The position numbers and the translations under genes are program-made. Shown here one piece after another: positions 11,001 through 18,560 of a stretch of 64,000 nt of DNA (position 1 is its first letter; each line of letters starts with the position of its first letter). The notes under the pieces are model-generated. The model searched no databases and was not told the DNA's origin. It was given only the letters and a program-made list of their open reading frames with translations. The DNA comes from Oscillatoria sp. SIO1A7. Lineage in GTDB: Bacteria; Cyanobacteriota; Cyanobacteriia; Cyanobacteriales; Laspinemataceae. The stretch is taken from the NCBI GenBank assembly GCA_010672965.1, contig JAAHFN010000002.1:124001-188000 (forward strand). The letters are read 5' to 3'.

Positions 11001-11921
11001 CAATATGGCTTGGAAACGGTTCGGGCTTATATGGGTCACGTTCAGGATAATGCCGAAGAGTCCGTGCGCCGAGCTATTGACGTATTAAAAGACGGTCGCT
11101 CGGCGATGCGACTGGATAATGGCAGCGTCATTAAAGTAGCGATCGCCATCGACCGGGCAACTCGCAGCGCCAAAATCGACTTTAGCGGCACTTCGGCACA
11201 ACTGGCAAATAATTTTAATGCTCCGGCGGCGGTCTGCAAAGCTGCGGTTCTCTATGTATTCCGCACTCTAGTCGATGACAATATTCCCCTCAATGGCGGC
11301 TGTCTGAAACCTTTGCAAATTATTATTCCCGAAGGCTCGATGCTCCAGCCCCGCTATCCGGCGGCGGTGGTGGCGGGAAATGTGGAAACTTCCCAGGCAA
11401 TTGTGGATGCTTTGTATGAAGCGCTCGGGGTAATGGCCGGTTCTCAGGGCACGATGAATAATTTTACTTTTGGCAGCGATCGCTACCAATATTACGAAAC
11501 TATTTCCGGCGGTTCTGGGGCTGGTGCTGATTTCGACGGCACCGATGTCGTGCAAACCCACATGACTAATTCTCGCCTCACCGACCCGGAAGTGCTGGAA
11601 TGGCGCTTTCCCGTATTGCTAGAAAGTTTTAGCATTCGCGCCAATAGCGGTGGCGGCGGTCGCTATCGCGGCGGCAATGGCGCTATCCGTCGCATCCGTT
11701 TTCTCGAAGAAATGACTGCGGCAATTTTATCGAATCGTCGCCTGGTTGCTCCTTCTGGTTTGAACGGTGGAGGCGACGGCGCTCTCGGTCGCAATTATGT
11801 CGAGCGCTGCAACGGAACTGTAGAGGATTTGGGCAGCACCGCGACCGTTCGGATGCATCCCGGAGACATATTGGCGATCGAAACTCCCGGAGGAGGAGGT
11901 TTTGGAAAAGTGAAAAGTTAA
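8055..11921 (+). CDS. oplaH: 5-oxoprolinase (ATP-hydrolysing), fused hydantoinase A/B type
   Basis: Converts 5-oxo-L-proline and ATP to L-glutamate, salvaging pyroglutamate from glutathione turnover and damaged peptides. The order is hydantoinase A N-terminal domain ([13 protein letters not shown] near residue 12), hydantoinase A ATPase domain ([22 protein letters not shown]), then hydantoinase B domain (about 690-1288, with [14 protein letters not shown]). The single-chain length of about 1290 aa is typical of 5-oxoprolinases rather than two-subunit N-methylhydantoinases. ATG 8055 is preferred, because the ATG at 8034 is created by the CCCAATG array and adds only repeat-encoded residues. Residues about 864-934 are an in-frame, tandemly duplicated copy of a dispersed palindromic repeat and are not part of the family fold. 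The gene appears monocistronic. Confidence 0.92.
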   Translation: MPNSQFSKKWQFFIDRGGTFTDVVAIAPDGRAIIHKLLSENPDRYSDAAVQGIRDILGIPAEEPIPSEQIETVKMGTTVATNALLERKGDSLVLAITQGFRDALRIGYQNRPDIFARQIVLPEMLYERTIEVEQRYNARGEEVIPFGEEQKKRLIAALQESYAAGVRSCAIVLMHSYRKGDREKEIAQIAREIGFSQVSVSHELSPLMKLVRRGDTAVVDAYLSPILRRYVSQVASQLGNVSLLFMQSNGGLADAQQFQGKDSILSGPAGGIVGAVQASRAAGFEKIITFDMGGTSTDVAHYDGEYERQLETEIAGARLQTPMMAIHTVAAGGSSLVEFDGARYRVGPESAGANPGPACYRRGGPLAVTDCNLILGKIQPRFFPKVFGANGDLPLDAEIARQKFGELAAEIERCTGDKLAPEEVAAGFVAIAVDNMANAIKKISLQRGYDVSEYTLCCFGGAGGQHACLIADALGIKQIFIHPYAGVLSAYGIGLADVRTIRQRTVEAELSDSLIPSLQELLAELEIEAKKELTPTGREEVERKVQLKYRGTDSTMMVKFAERAGAMKAEFEAERRQRYGFVQTEKALIVEAVSVEVIQKMDVPEEALAVRRSAESPAPVATVKMYAGDRWQDTPVFQRSDLQPGDCIQGAALIVEATGTNVIEPGWQAELSDRNCLILSAIAAKNNNNSQNALSLGWQNNAQKADPVMLEIFNNLFRFIAEEMGITLQNTASSVNIKERLDFSCAIFDGQGQLVANAPHMPVHLGSMSESVGALIAARGDRLQPGDLYISNNPYNGGTHLPDVTAIAPVFSESDNRLNSSSPLFYVASRGHHADIGGITPGSMPPNSKTVEEEGVLLDNFQLVGRLTPIGVSPASQAAGAATQTKPGGLPYYKSETPLEDSDVSSRLTPKGAATQTKPGGLPYYKGETPLEDSATFREKELLELLTGGSYPSRNTAQNIADLQAQIAANEKGARSLRQMVEQYGLETVRAYMGHVQDNAEESVRRAIDVLKDGRSAMRLDNGSVIKVAIAIDRATRSAKIDFSGTSAQLANNFNAPAAVCKAAVLYVFRTLVDDNIPLNGGCLKPLQIIIPEGSMLQPRYPAAVVAGNVETSQAIVDALYEALGVMAGSQGTMNNFTFGSDRYQYYETISGGSGAGADFDGTDVVQTHMTNSRLTDPEVLEWRFPVLLESFSIRANSGGGGRYRGGNGAIRRIRFLEEMTAAILSNRRLVAPSGLNGGGDGALGRNYVERCNGTVEDLGSTATVRMHPGDILAIETPGGGGFGKVKS
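10650..10857 (+). repeat. Family E palindromic repeat, two units, in frame inside the oxoprolinase gene
   Basis: Two units (about 10650-10771 and 10772-10857) share CGCCTGACGCCTA, GGCGCGGCTACACAAAC and AAAGCCCGGAGGGCTGCC. Similar sequence occurs outside genes at 59727-59803, 57931-58145 and, inverted, at about 12012-12090. The insertion adds about 70 codons without a stop. Confidence 0.85.
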
Positions 11922-11954
11922 AAGTGAAAAGTTAAAAGTTAAAAGTGAAAAGTT

Positions 11955-12178
11955 ATATTAAATCCGGTTAAACAATTCCAGTATTTGTAGGGGTTCCCCG
12001 TGCCCGCCCCGGGAGGGGAGCATTTCATTTTTGCAATCGATAGCCCTTTTGGGCTAAGTTTTGTGTAGCCGCGCCTTTAGGAGCGCCTCATACAACCGGG
12101 GCGATAGCTTCGCTGACCTGACGGTGCGCGGGGGGATTGCCCCTACGGGATTTATGGATAATTAACCGGATTTGATAT
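11955..12178. mobile_element. Family C element (ATCAAATCCGGTTAA ends) with a family E repeat inside
   Basis: Inverted ends: ATTAAATCCGGTTAA at the left and TTAACCGGATTTGATAT at the right, with GTAGGGG / CCCCTAC next to them. The other copies are 83-139 bp; this one is 224 bp because an inverted family E piece (about 12012-12090, containing TGTGTAGCCGCGCC) lies in its middle. No transposase is encoded. Confidence 0.7.
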
Positions 12179-12389
12179 GAAAGGTGAAAGATGAAAGGAA
12201 AGCTCTGATTCACCAATACTTCGGACATTTTTTGAATGGCGACGGTAGAATGCGGGTTTCGGGCTGCAATATTCCCCCAATCGCCAACGGTAGAATGCGG
12301 GTTTCAGCCCGAGTCCCTAAAAACTGTCCGGACTATTGATTCACTATTCACTATTCGCTTTTCACTTTTCACTTTTCCCTACACCCCAA

Positions 12390-12800
12390 TTAAGATAGAC
12401 GCGCCAATAATTCTCCGGCTGACAAAATCGGTATGCTAGTGTTGGTGAAGTCTTGGGGATTGCGGGTGACAATTGCTTCCAGATTATCTGCGATCGCGCA
12501 AGCCAACTGCACCGCATCCTCAAAATCGCTCATTTCATAGGATACGGCCAATTCAAGTATTCTGCGATCGACAGTACAGACCTCCATTTCTGCCAGGATA
12601 GTGGAAACAGCCTGTTTAGCAATCTGCGAGCCCCTGTTTTTTCTAACAATGTAGAATATGTCCGTTACTGTTGTAGCCGTTACATACCCTAAAATCTGCT
12701 TGGATTGTATAGCTACAAATAGAGAACGAGCATCGGTTGCAAATGGTTCTCGTTCTAACAGAGCGTCCAGAATCACATTGGTGTCCACCAAAACATTCAT
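12390..12800 (-). CDS. vapC: PIN-domain toxin, VapC-like
   Basis: A 136-aa PIN-domain protein, the family of Mg-dependent RNases used as VapC toxins. Acidic site residues are visible: D6 in LVDTNVILD, D47, D92/D95 in SDFEDAVQLA and a terminal IVTRNPQDF. Its start overlaps the stop of the upstream antitoxin-like gene by 4 bp, the usual translational coupling of toxin-antitoxin pairs. Length and motif order look intact. The RNA target cannot be told from sequence. Confidence 0.85.
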   Translation of the reverse strand: MNVLVDTNVILDALLEREPFATDARSLFVAIQSKQILGYVTATTVTDIFYIVRKNRGSQIAKQAVSTILAEMEVCTVDRRILELAVSYEMSDFEDAVQLACAIADNLEAIVTRNPQDFTNTSIPILSAGELLARLS

Positions 12801-13021
12801 TGTAGGTATTTCTCCTTGATGCGTTCTTCCTTAATATTCTCCGCCGTTGGCGCTGACTCATCCCTTTTCAGCAATCCAATTAATCCTGTTAATCTGCCTT
12901 CTGGTACTGGCGGGCGGGGTCGCAGCTCGTTGCCGAGCGATCGCACGATCGCCTCTACTAAAAATAAGCGATCGCTCACCGATAGCTCTAATGCTTCTTT
13001 GCGCAATTCTTCCCACTTCAT
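12797..13021 (-). CDS. VapB-like antitoxin of the PIN toxin
   Basis: A 74-aa protein in the style of cyanobacterial antitoxins: an N-terminal amphipathic part (WEELRKEALELSVSDRLFLV) and a charged C-terminus ending in KEERIKEKYL, which would wrap the toxin. The 4-bp overlap with the PIN gene supports the pairing. Fragments of the same gene type occur at 13040-13346, 14128-14350 and 16730-16760, so this family has been copied or rearranged locally. Confidence 0.75.
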   Translation of the reverse strand: MKWEELRKEALELSVSDRLFLVEAIVRSLGNELRPRPPVPEGRLTGLIGLLKRDESAPTAENIKEERIKEKYLQ

Positions 13022-13039
13022 GGTTAACTTCCCTTTGTT

Positions 13040-13346
13040 GACTTGTTTAATTATAACCCTTTCAGGTATTTCTCCCTTATTCGCTCTTCTCTTATCTCCT
13101 CAGCCGTTGGCAATGGCCCGTCTATTTTGATAGATCCAGTTAACCGCTCCACTATGTCTTCTGGCACGCGCAAGTTAAAAGTTAAAAGTCAAAAGTCAAA
13201 AGTATAATCTGACTCACGGAACGAGCATTTATAAATGTCCTAACTTATTTGCGTAGTTCTATACTAGCGGGCGGGGTCTTCGTTAGCGAGCGATCGCACG
13301 ATCGCCTCTACTAAAAATAGGCGATCGCTCACCGATAGCCCGATAG
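13040..13346 (-). pseudogene. Antitoxin pseudogene split by a family D element
   Basis: On the minus strand, 13264-13346 matches the N-terminal half of the neighbouring antitoxin (SDRLFLVEAIVRSL region) and 13040-13164 matches its C-terminal half (TAEEIREERIREKYL). Between them lies a family D repeat at about 13165-13263. The start region is also lost, with KWEELRKE no longer present. The adjacent intact copy gives the empty-site sequence. Confidence 0.7.
13165..13263. mobile_element. Family D element inserted in an antitoxin remnant
   Basis: Contains AACGAGCATTTATAAATGTC and GCGTAGTTCTATA as in the fuller copy at 58015-58120. The intact antitoxin reads CTGGTACTGGCGGG at this site. Here the left part ends CTGGCA, the element follows, and the right part resumes TACTAGCGGG, which fits insertion at TA. 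The left end has lost several bases. Confidence 0.65.
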
Positions 13347-13654
13347 CCCTAGTGCCTCCGGGCAGAAATAATCAACCAGCCCTCTTATGGCCAGGAGCGC
13401 TCGCTCCAAAGGAACTTTGAATTTTGAATGAAAGAATTTTGAATGCGCGATCGCGCAGCTCCCTCCGGCAGCGGGCAGACCGGCGATCGCACGCAAAACA
13501 AAGGGAATAGTTGTAGGATCGTGAAACAGCAAGGAGGTCCTCGCCCAAATACAAGCTGGGAAGTGTGGGAAGTGTCGGAGGTGTCGGAGGTGTGGGAAGG
13601 ACTGCTGAAAGTTCTCCCCTCTCTCCCCTCTCCCCACAGTCCCCTCATTTCCTC

Positions 13655-13808
13655 AAAGAAAACCCACCCGCTGCCGCGACAGGGTGCGATGTCAGCGGGT
13701 ACTTGGGGTGGGCTATCTTCCCCCCCGGCAAGCTACTGGAGTAAGCCAATGGACTATATAGCCCAAGTCCTTGGGCTCTACTCCTTAGGAGCCGGGGTTT
13801 TTATGGGA
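13655..13808 (+). ncRNA. Candidate structured RNA, family not certain
   Basis: A compact, non-repetitive, stem-rich block between repeats. CCCACC pairs with GGTGGG around an inner stem ACCCGCTG / CAGCGGGT. Further on are AGCCCAAG / CTTGGGCT and GGCTC / GAGCC, followed by GGGGTTTTT. Size and nested stems recall the omega/HEARO-type RNAs of IscB/IsrB elements, but no such protein is encoded next to it and I could not check a covariance model. A fragment of another mobile RNA is an alternative. Confidence 0.35.
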
Positions 13809-14127
13809 GAAAGTTTTTTGATTGAGAAAACCTCCTTGCGACTGTTTACTTCGACTGTTCTGAGCAAGGGTCACGGCTAGCCGTGGCCTTAATTTATGCC
13901 CCTTCTTAGGAGCTATAAAAGATAATAGCACGCTTTTTCTCGAATTTCAACATTGTTCGGAAAAATTTTTGAGAATTTCTGGACGTTATGCAGCTTCTGC
14001 ACTCTGGTGTAGCAAAAGGTATAGCCGCGATCGCGCCCGTCCCCCTCCCGAGAGCGAATAGGGGCGTCTCGCTTCGCGACATAAAAAGGTCCTACAGGCG
14101 CAGGCTTTAATCCACTGGGAGTCGCTG

Positions 14128-14350
14128 TTACGAAAACTGCCGCGCTATTTCTCCGATCTCTTTTTCTGCTATTTTCTGAATAACTCTTTCAGGTATTTCT
14201 GCTTGCTCCTTGGTTCGCTCTTCTCTTATTTCCTCAGCCGTTGCCGCTAGTTCGTCTTTCTTCAGCAATCCAATTAATCCTATTAATCTGCCTTCTGGCA
14301 CTGGCGGGCGGGGGGCGGAGTTCTCGGCTGTTGGCGCAGATTCGCGCTTT
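14128..14350 (-). pseudogene. Rearranged antitoxin remnant
   Basis: The minus strand encodes PPVPEGRLIGLIGLLK and TAEEIREERTKEQ, matching the C-terminal half of the antitoxin at 12797-13021. The N-terminal half is replaced by an out-of-place copy of the ESAPTAEN segment. No PIN toxin gene follows. It is most likely a dead fragment. Confidence 0.55.
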
Positions 14351-14418
14351 TGATCTGACTGCTGACACTGACTGCTTACTGCTATATAATACCAATATCC
14401 CCAACATCCGATACCGAT

Positions 14419-14892
14419 ATGACAGTCCAAGTTGCTACTACTCCTATAACCGCCGCTCAAATTGCCTGTCACTTTATCTATCTTGCCAATGAAACAGGGT
14501 CATTCATAAGTAACCTCAAGCTGCAAAAGCTGGTCTATTATGCCCAAGCTTGGCATCTGGCCTTGTACGATAAGCCGCTATTTGAGGAAGACTTTGAAGC
14601 TTGGGCTCCAGGTCCGGTTATCCCCGCCTTATTTGACGAATACAAATCTTTCCAATGGAAGCCAATTTTGAAAAATGTCAAGCAAGCAGACTTTCCCCAA
14701 GAAGTTAGCGAATTTTTAGAGGAAGTAAGCGAGGTTTATTTTTTTCGCGATGCTTTCGAGCTAGAAATGATGGTTCATCGGGAAGCTCCTTGGATGAAGG
14801 CCAGAGGAAGCTTGCCTATTGCCGAACATTCTGATGCTATAATTTCTAAGGAATCCATGAAACAATATTATAAGAGTCGTGCCGCGTCGTAG
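14419..14892 (+). CDS. Panacea-domain (DUF4065, SocA-like) antitoxin
   Basis: A 157-aa protein with the Panacea signature: NLKLQKLVYYAQAWHLAL, then FEAWAPGPVIPALFDEYK and a C-terminal helical part. Panacea domains act as antitoxins that neutralise varied toxins encoded beside them; SocA also serves as a proteolytic adaptor. The reading frame continues after the TAG into a decayed partner (14893-15069). The ATG at 14419 follows a run of repeat DNA and has no strong Shine-Dalgarno. The family assignment is firm; the cognate toxin is inferred. Confidence 0.85.
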   Translation: MTVQVATTPITAAQIACHFIYLANETGSFISNLKLQKLVYYAQAWHLALYDKPLFEEDFEAWAPGPVIPALFDEYKSFQWKPILKNVKQADFPQEVSEFLEEVSEVYFFRDAFELEMMVHREAPWMKARGSLPIAEHSDAIISKESMKQYYKSRAAS

Positions 14893-15069
14893 AAGGATAA
14901 AGACACGACTGAGCCCAATGGCTTCGGCATTCCTAATGAAGAGAAGATAGTTTACACTGCCTACCAATTTCAAATTTCTGCTAACGAACATGGGAGAGTG
15001 CATGGATTTTTTAGAGACAACGTTTTTTATATTGTTTGGCTAGACCCCGACCATAATTTATATGCTTGA
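14893..15069 (+). pseudogene. Remnant of the Panacea partner (toxin) gene
   Basis: Directly after the TAG of the Panacea gene the same frame stays open for 58 codons. It encodes NGFGIPNEEKIVYTAYQFQI and a C-terminal GFFRDNVFYIVWLDPDHNLY, which reads like the end of a small globular protein. No ATG, GTG or TTG precedes the conserved part, so the N-terminal half is gone. This is seen in sequence; the toxin role is inferred from position. Confidence 0.55.
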
Positions 15070-15146
15070 GATTATATAGAGCTTTCCAGATTATCTGCGA
15101 TCGCCCGCCTGCGATCGCCGAGGCCACCCCCGCACCGAGACTGTCT

Positions 15147-15250
15147 GGGGCGAAGCATCCCAGTACGGGGTTTTGCATTTATAGCCGGGAATTGTCCTAG
15201 GGATGCTGTCGCCCCTACATTTCTACACTCGCCTTAAGCTGAGAATGTAT
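15147..15250. mobile_element. Family A element, degenerate
   Basis: The core GGGGCGAAGCATCCC to GGGATGCTGTCGCCCC is clear. The right arm is eroded (TTAAGCTGAGAATG in place of TTATTTGAGAAACG) and the left end is missing. Confidence 0.6.
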
Positions 15251-15270
15251 TAACGCACCTTATCTCGATA

Positions 15271-16290
15271 CTATTTTAGCCTTGCCAACCACTTTTCCAA
15301 TGCCATGTCGAGCAATGTATCTAGAAATTTATCCGGGTCTTTGTCTTGCATCAGCTTACCATACTCTTTTTCAAAAACAGTCTGGTAATCAGGGCTCTCC
15401 CGATACCATTTTATTAATCGTGAAATTTCCCAATAATTTTCCCTTGTTCTTCTGGCTCCCTTAAATCCACTAGGACAGTGGTAAATCAACTCGACGTTTT
15501 TCCAATCGTTATTCTTGCATTTCATTAGCATTCTACAAAATAAAACCTTTTGTCTGCTGCTTGGCTTTGGCAACCACAAGAACAACATTGCCTCTCCAGC
15601 ATTATGGGAAGATATCTCAGCGCATAGCTCGTTTTGACTGCGCCCATATTTAACACTCTTCTTGTCGGACTTTTCCTGAATGCGAGAATCGAAGCTGAGA
15701 ATCTTGTGGCGAACTCCTAAGATAATTTGCCGCTTATCTTCAGGACAGTCGGCTATCATTTTGAGCAGTTTTCGGGGAGGGTCGGGAACATCGGGAGTCG
15801 CCGCTTCCAGTCGGTAGGGAATTTCGGCTCGGCAAGTGGCCTCCCTCTGTAGATTTTTTAAATCGAAATAGAATTTTTCCCCTTCTTCAACTATGGAAAA
15901 CTGCCAAAACTCAAACTGAGAGGCCAGAAGGTGATATTTGAGATCGGTGAAGTTATCGCGATGAAAGCTAGGAGCGATCGCAGCCAAACGGATGGGTTGC
16001 TCGTAATCCACCTCCGCAAAGGATTTCTGCTCCACCAAGACATCGTAATAGCGAGTAAGCTGCTGTACTACATAGCGGTCTTCGCTATTTTTCAATTCTA
16101 GTATTGCTAGCTGCTGGCGATCGCTCGTTCCTAAAATATCGCAAAATTGCTCGTTCGCATTATATTGTCGTTTCAGCGGCTTCAAGGCAAATAGAGGTTC
16201 TAACTTATCCCAGAGAAAATCCTCTAGAGCAGCTTCGCTATCGAATTCCCAGCGGTCGCCGGTTTTCCTAAGAGTGACGTAGTTAAACAT
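15271..16290 (-). CDS. PD-(D/E)XK nuclease (NucS/DUF91-like) with DUF5655-like C-terminus, copy 1
   Basis: A 339-aa protein. The N-terminal half carries a nuclease core of the D-x(n)-E-x-K type: FCDILGTSDRQQLAILELKN, then QQLTRYYDVLVEQKSF. The C-terminal half (ILSFDSRIQEKSDKKSVKYG, later LFLWLPKP) resembles DUF5655. The start MFNYVTL (16290) is preferred over upstream ATGs that lie in a heptad array. The first about 165 residues are nearly identical in DNA and protein to the gene at 16790-17905, while the C-terminal part differs. The substrate is unknown; DNA repair or phage defence would fit the fold. Confidence 0.8.
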   Translation of the reverse strand: MFNYVTLRKTGDRWEFDSEAALEDFLWDKLEPLFALKPLKRQYNANEQFCDILGTSDRQQLAILELKNSEDRYVVQQLTRYYDVLVEQKSFAEVDYEQPIRLAAIAPSFHRDNFTDLKYHLLASQFEFWQFSIVEEGEKFYFDLKNLQREATCRAEIPYRLEAATPDVPDPPRKLLKMIADCPEDKRQIILGVRHKILSFDSRIQEKSDKKSVKYGRSQNELCAEISSHNAGEAMLFLWLPKPSSRQKVLFCRMLMKCKNNDWKNVELIYHCPSGFKGARRTRENYWEISRLIKWYRESPDYQTVFEKEYGKLMQDKDPDKFLDTLLDMALEKWLARLK

Positions 16291-16301
16291 ATAGGAATTG
16301 G

Positions 16302-16337
16302 GCATTGGGCATTGGGCATTGGGCATTGGGAATTGGG
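16302..16337. repeat. Heptanucleotide array (GGGCATT)
   Basis: Four to five copies of TTGGGCA just upstream of the first nuclease gene. They generate spurious in-frame ATGs on the minus strand. The next 150 bp hold GTAGGACGGGCGTC-type palindromic fragments. Confidence 0.8.
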
Positions 16338-16523
16338 AAGGGTAGGACAAGCGTCTCGCCCGTACCAAAAACCTCGAATCCCGTAGGACGGGCGTCTCGC
16401 CTGTCCTAAAAACCTCAAACCCGTAGGACGCCCGTGCCCGTTCTATAATAATAATTAGGTTTCAAAAACTGGGGCAGGACAAGCGGGACGCCCGTCCTAC
16501 AACAATTAAGTGGATTTTATATA

Positions 16524-16730
16524 ACAATTGCACAGATTAGGGGTCAATGTCAAGATTGCGGTTCGGAAGTAACCGTATATACGAATCAGAACATCTGGGA
16601 CAGACAACTGGTTTGGTGGGAATCGTATCATTGTCAGCACTGCGGTTGTGCGATCGATATGGACGATTGCGGCTATCCACCGGAGGAAATACGGCAGGCT
16701 ATTTTGGCAGAGCAAGGAAAATGGAGCCTA
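16524..16730 (+). pseudogene. Zinc-ribbon protein fragment without start codon
   Basis: The frame encodes GQCQDCGSEVTVYTNQN, then WESYHCQHCGCAIDMDDCGY and PPEEIRQAILAEQGKW. The C-x2-C and C-x2-C-x-C pairs define a zinc ribbon of a cyanobacterial type. No usable start codon lies upstream in frame, and the 3' end runs into an antitoxin shard (ATCGCCTCTACTAAAAATAG, about 16735-16757). It is probably a truncated gene, although a non-standard start cannot be excluded. Confidence 0.55.
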
Positions 16731-16789
16731 GCGATCGCCTCTACTAAAAATAGGCGTCGCCTACAGATAAGGGGTAACGCCTTGTCCGC

Positions 16790-17905
16790 TCACAGTCTTA
16801 CTAGCCACCGCTCTAAGGCTGTTTCTACTAATTTCTCTAAGTTGGAATAGGGCAGACGATCTACAGGATACTTAATTTTTTTGAGTTTTTCTAGTAACCG
16901 TATTTCTTCAATGAGAACAAGATGTCCTTCACGAATTGCTTTTTGGATTCGATTATGCTCCTTTACATATCGGTTATAAGATTTTCTGTTGCGGGATGAA
17001 ATATATGCATAGTTTTTATGGTCGAACTGCTCTGTGAGGTTAGCCATTACCCTTTTTCTAGAGGTAACCTTGGCTCCAATACCGCTCGATACATAACCCT
17101 CTATCAAGGCGCGATTATTCCAGTCAGTCCAAATTCTCGCTCTTCCTAGCTTGTCGCTTGTGCCGCCTTTTAAGGGGAACCATAGAAACAGAATAAGGTT
17201 TTCTTTGCTGTCGGAACAAAACTCGGCACAAAATTTGCTTTTTTTACTGTTGCCATTTCCATATTTGATACTTCCGCCAGAGACAACTTCTTGCAGACGC
17301 CCGTCGAAATTTAGAATTTGCCAGCGAACCTTCAATATCGCTTCCTGTTCGCGATCGGAATATTTTTCGATAAGACCGAGCAGTTTTCGGGGAGGAGGGG
17401 GGATATCGGGAGTCGCCGCTTCCGGTCGGTAGGGAATTTCGGCTCGGCAAGTGGCCTCCCTCTGTAGATTTTTTAAATCGAAATAGAATTTTTCCCCTTC
17501 TTCAACTATGGAAAACTGCCAAAACTCAAATTGAGAAGCCAGAAGGTGATATTTGAGGTCGGTGAAGTTATCGCGATGAAAGCTAGGAGCGATCGCAGCC
17601 AAACGGATGGGTTGCTCGTAATCCACCTCCGCAAAAGATTTCTGCTCCACCAAGACATCGTAATAGCGAGTAAGCTGCTGTACTACATAGCGGTCTTCGC
17701 TATTTTTCAATTCTAGTATTGCTAGCTGCTGGCGATCGCTCGTTCCTAAAATATCGCAAAATTGCTCGTTCGCATTATATTGTCGTTTCAGCGGCTTCAA
17801 GGCAAATAGAGGTTCTAACTTATCCCAGAGAAAATCCTCTAGAGCAGCTTCGCTATCGAATTCCCAGCGGTCGCCGGTTTTCCTAAGAGTGACGTAGTTA
17901 AACAT
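16790..17905 (-). CDS. PD-(D/E)XK nuclease (NucS/DUF91-like) with DUF5655-like C-terminus, copy 2
   Basis: A 371-aa paralogue of the gene at 15271-16290. Over about 490 bp from the start codon I count roughly five base differences. After residue about 170 the two diverge sharply. This C-terminal half has ILNFDGRLQEVVSGGSIKYG, then LILFLWFPLKGGTSDKLGRA and a longer basic helical tail ending LEKLVETALERWL. The tail of copy 1 (DMALEKWLARL) is recognisably related but not alignable throughout. The catalytic ELK motif is intact in both. The pattern indicates recent duplication or gene conversion of the nuclease half only. Confidence 0.8.
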   Translation of the reverse strand: MFNYVTLRKTGDRWEFDSEAALEDFLWDKLEPLFALKPLKRQYNANEQFCDILGTSDRQQLAILELKNSEDRYVVQQLTRYYDVLVEQKSFAEVDYEQPIRLAAIAPSFHRDNFTDLKYHLLASQFEFWQFSIVEEGEKFYFDLKNLQREATCRAEIPYRPEAATPDIPPPPRKLLGLIEKYSDREQEAILKVRWQILNFDGRLQEVVSGGSIKYGNGNSKKSKFCAEFCSDSKENLILFLWFPLKGGTSDKLGRARIWTDWNNRALIEGYVSSGIGAKVTSRKRVMANLTEQFDHKNYAYISSRNRKSYNRYVKEHNRIQKAIREGHLVLIEEIRLLEKLKKIKYPVDRLPYSNLEKLVETALERWLVRL

Positions 17906-17934
17906 ATAGGAATTGGGAATTGGGCAATAATTAG

Positions 17935-17983
17935 GGTGTAGGGTGTAGGGTGTAGGGGAAAGAATTAGGGTGTAGGGTGTAGT
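17935..17983. repeat. TAGGGTG heptad array
   Basis: Repeats of GTGTAGG between the second nuclease and the next gene. The same type occurs at 7925-7957, 20660-20725 and 48198-48243. Confidence 0.7.
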
Positions 17984-18207
17984 AAAGATTTGTAGCAGAA
18001 TGCACAGTGCTTGCTACATCAACATCTATAAAATAGTTTAGCCTCTGAAGCTTGGGGTAAAATCTCATTACCAATTGCTTAACGTTTGTCTCCCATCGTT
18101 GGCCCAATCATTCCCAAGGACTCTCCTCAGGAGCGAACAAGCCTAAGATAGGATAGTTTACGATCGCCTCTGAAGGCAATTGCTTGGCCACTACTACAGT
18201 TGGACAT

Positions 18208-18477
18208 ATGGAAGCCTTTACTAGCACCCCTCCCGCATGGACCGAGAAGGCCATTCACGCTCGCGAATTTTCTTGCCCTACCTGCCATTCCAGTCCGATG
18301 AAGGCAAAGAGCGTTTGGATTAATCGCCGAGCCCCTGTTTATACCCAAGAAAATCGCCGCAAATGGCAGGAATTTTACCACTGTCACTGCGGCTGTGCTT
18401 GGTGGGCCTGGAGTGCCGATCGCCCTCCGTCTGAATTGGGCGAGCGGATCTACCTAAGCCAGGAAGATTTTTTGTAA
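18208..18477 (+). CDS. Zinc-ribbon protein, conserved in cyanobacteria, function unknown
   Basis: About 89 aa from ATG 18208, which is preferred over the TTG at 18184. Cysteine pairs EFSCPTCHSSPMKAKSVW and EFYHCHCGCAWWAW make a zinc ribbon of the same general kind as the fragment at 16524. The N-terminal MEAFTSTPPAWTEKAIHARE looks like a conserved segment. It is small, soluble and aromatic-rich near the second knuckle. A role in nucleic-acid or protein binding is possible but not shown. An intrinsic terminator follows at 18514. Confidence 0.75.
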   Translation: MEAFTSTPPAWTEKAIHAREFSCPTCHSSPMKAKSVWINRRAPVYTQENRRKWQEFYHCHCGCAWWAWSADRPPSELGERIYLSQEDFL

Positions 18478-18513
18478 TTTGTCAATTATTCTTGGATTGA
18501 TTCTGGATTGTTT

Positions 18514-18545
18514 CCCAGGCGTTGGCCTGGGATTTTGATTTTTTA
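18514..18545 (+). terminator. Intrinsic terminator between convergent genes
   Basis: The stem CCCAGGC / GCCTGGG with loop GTTG is followed by ATTTTGATTTTTT. It ends the zinc-ribbon gene and may also block antisense reading into the convergent gene ending at 18561. Confidence 0.75.
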
Positions 18546-18560
18546 TCGGCTTTTCAAAGT

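Noticed and set aside
13443-13880. 145-aa plus-strand frame
   Set aside because: Composition follows repeat DNA in the first half and the structured RNA candidate in the second; no family resemblance.
16547-16747. 66-aa plus-strand frame between the nucleases
   Set aside because: It is a shadow; the zinc-ribbon fragment is read in another frame at 16524-16730.
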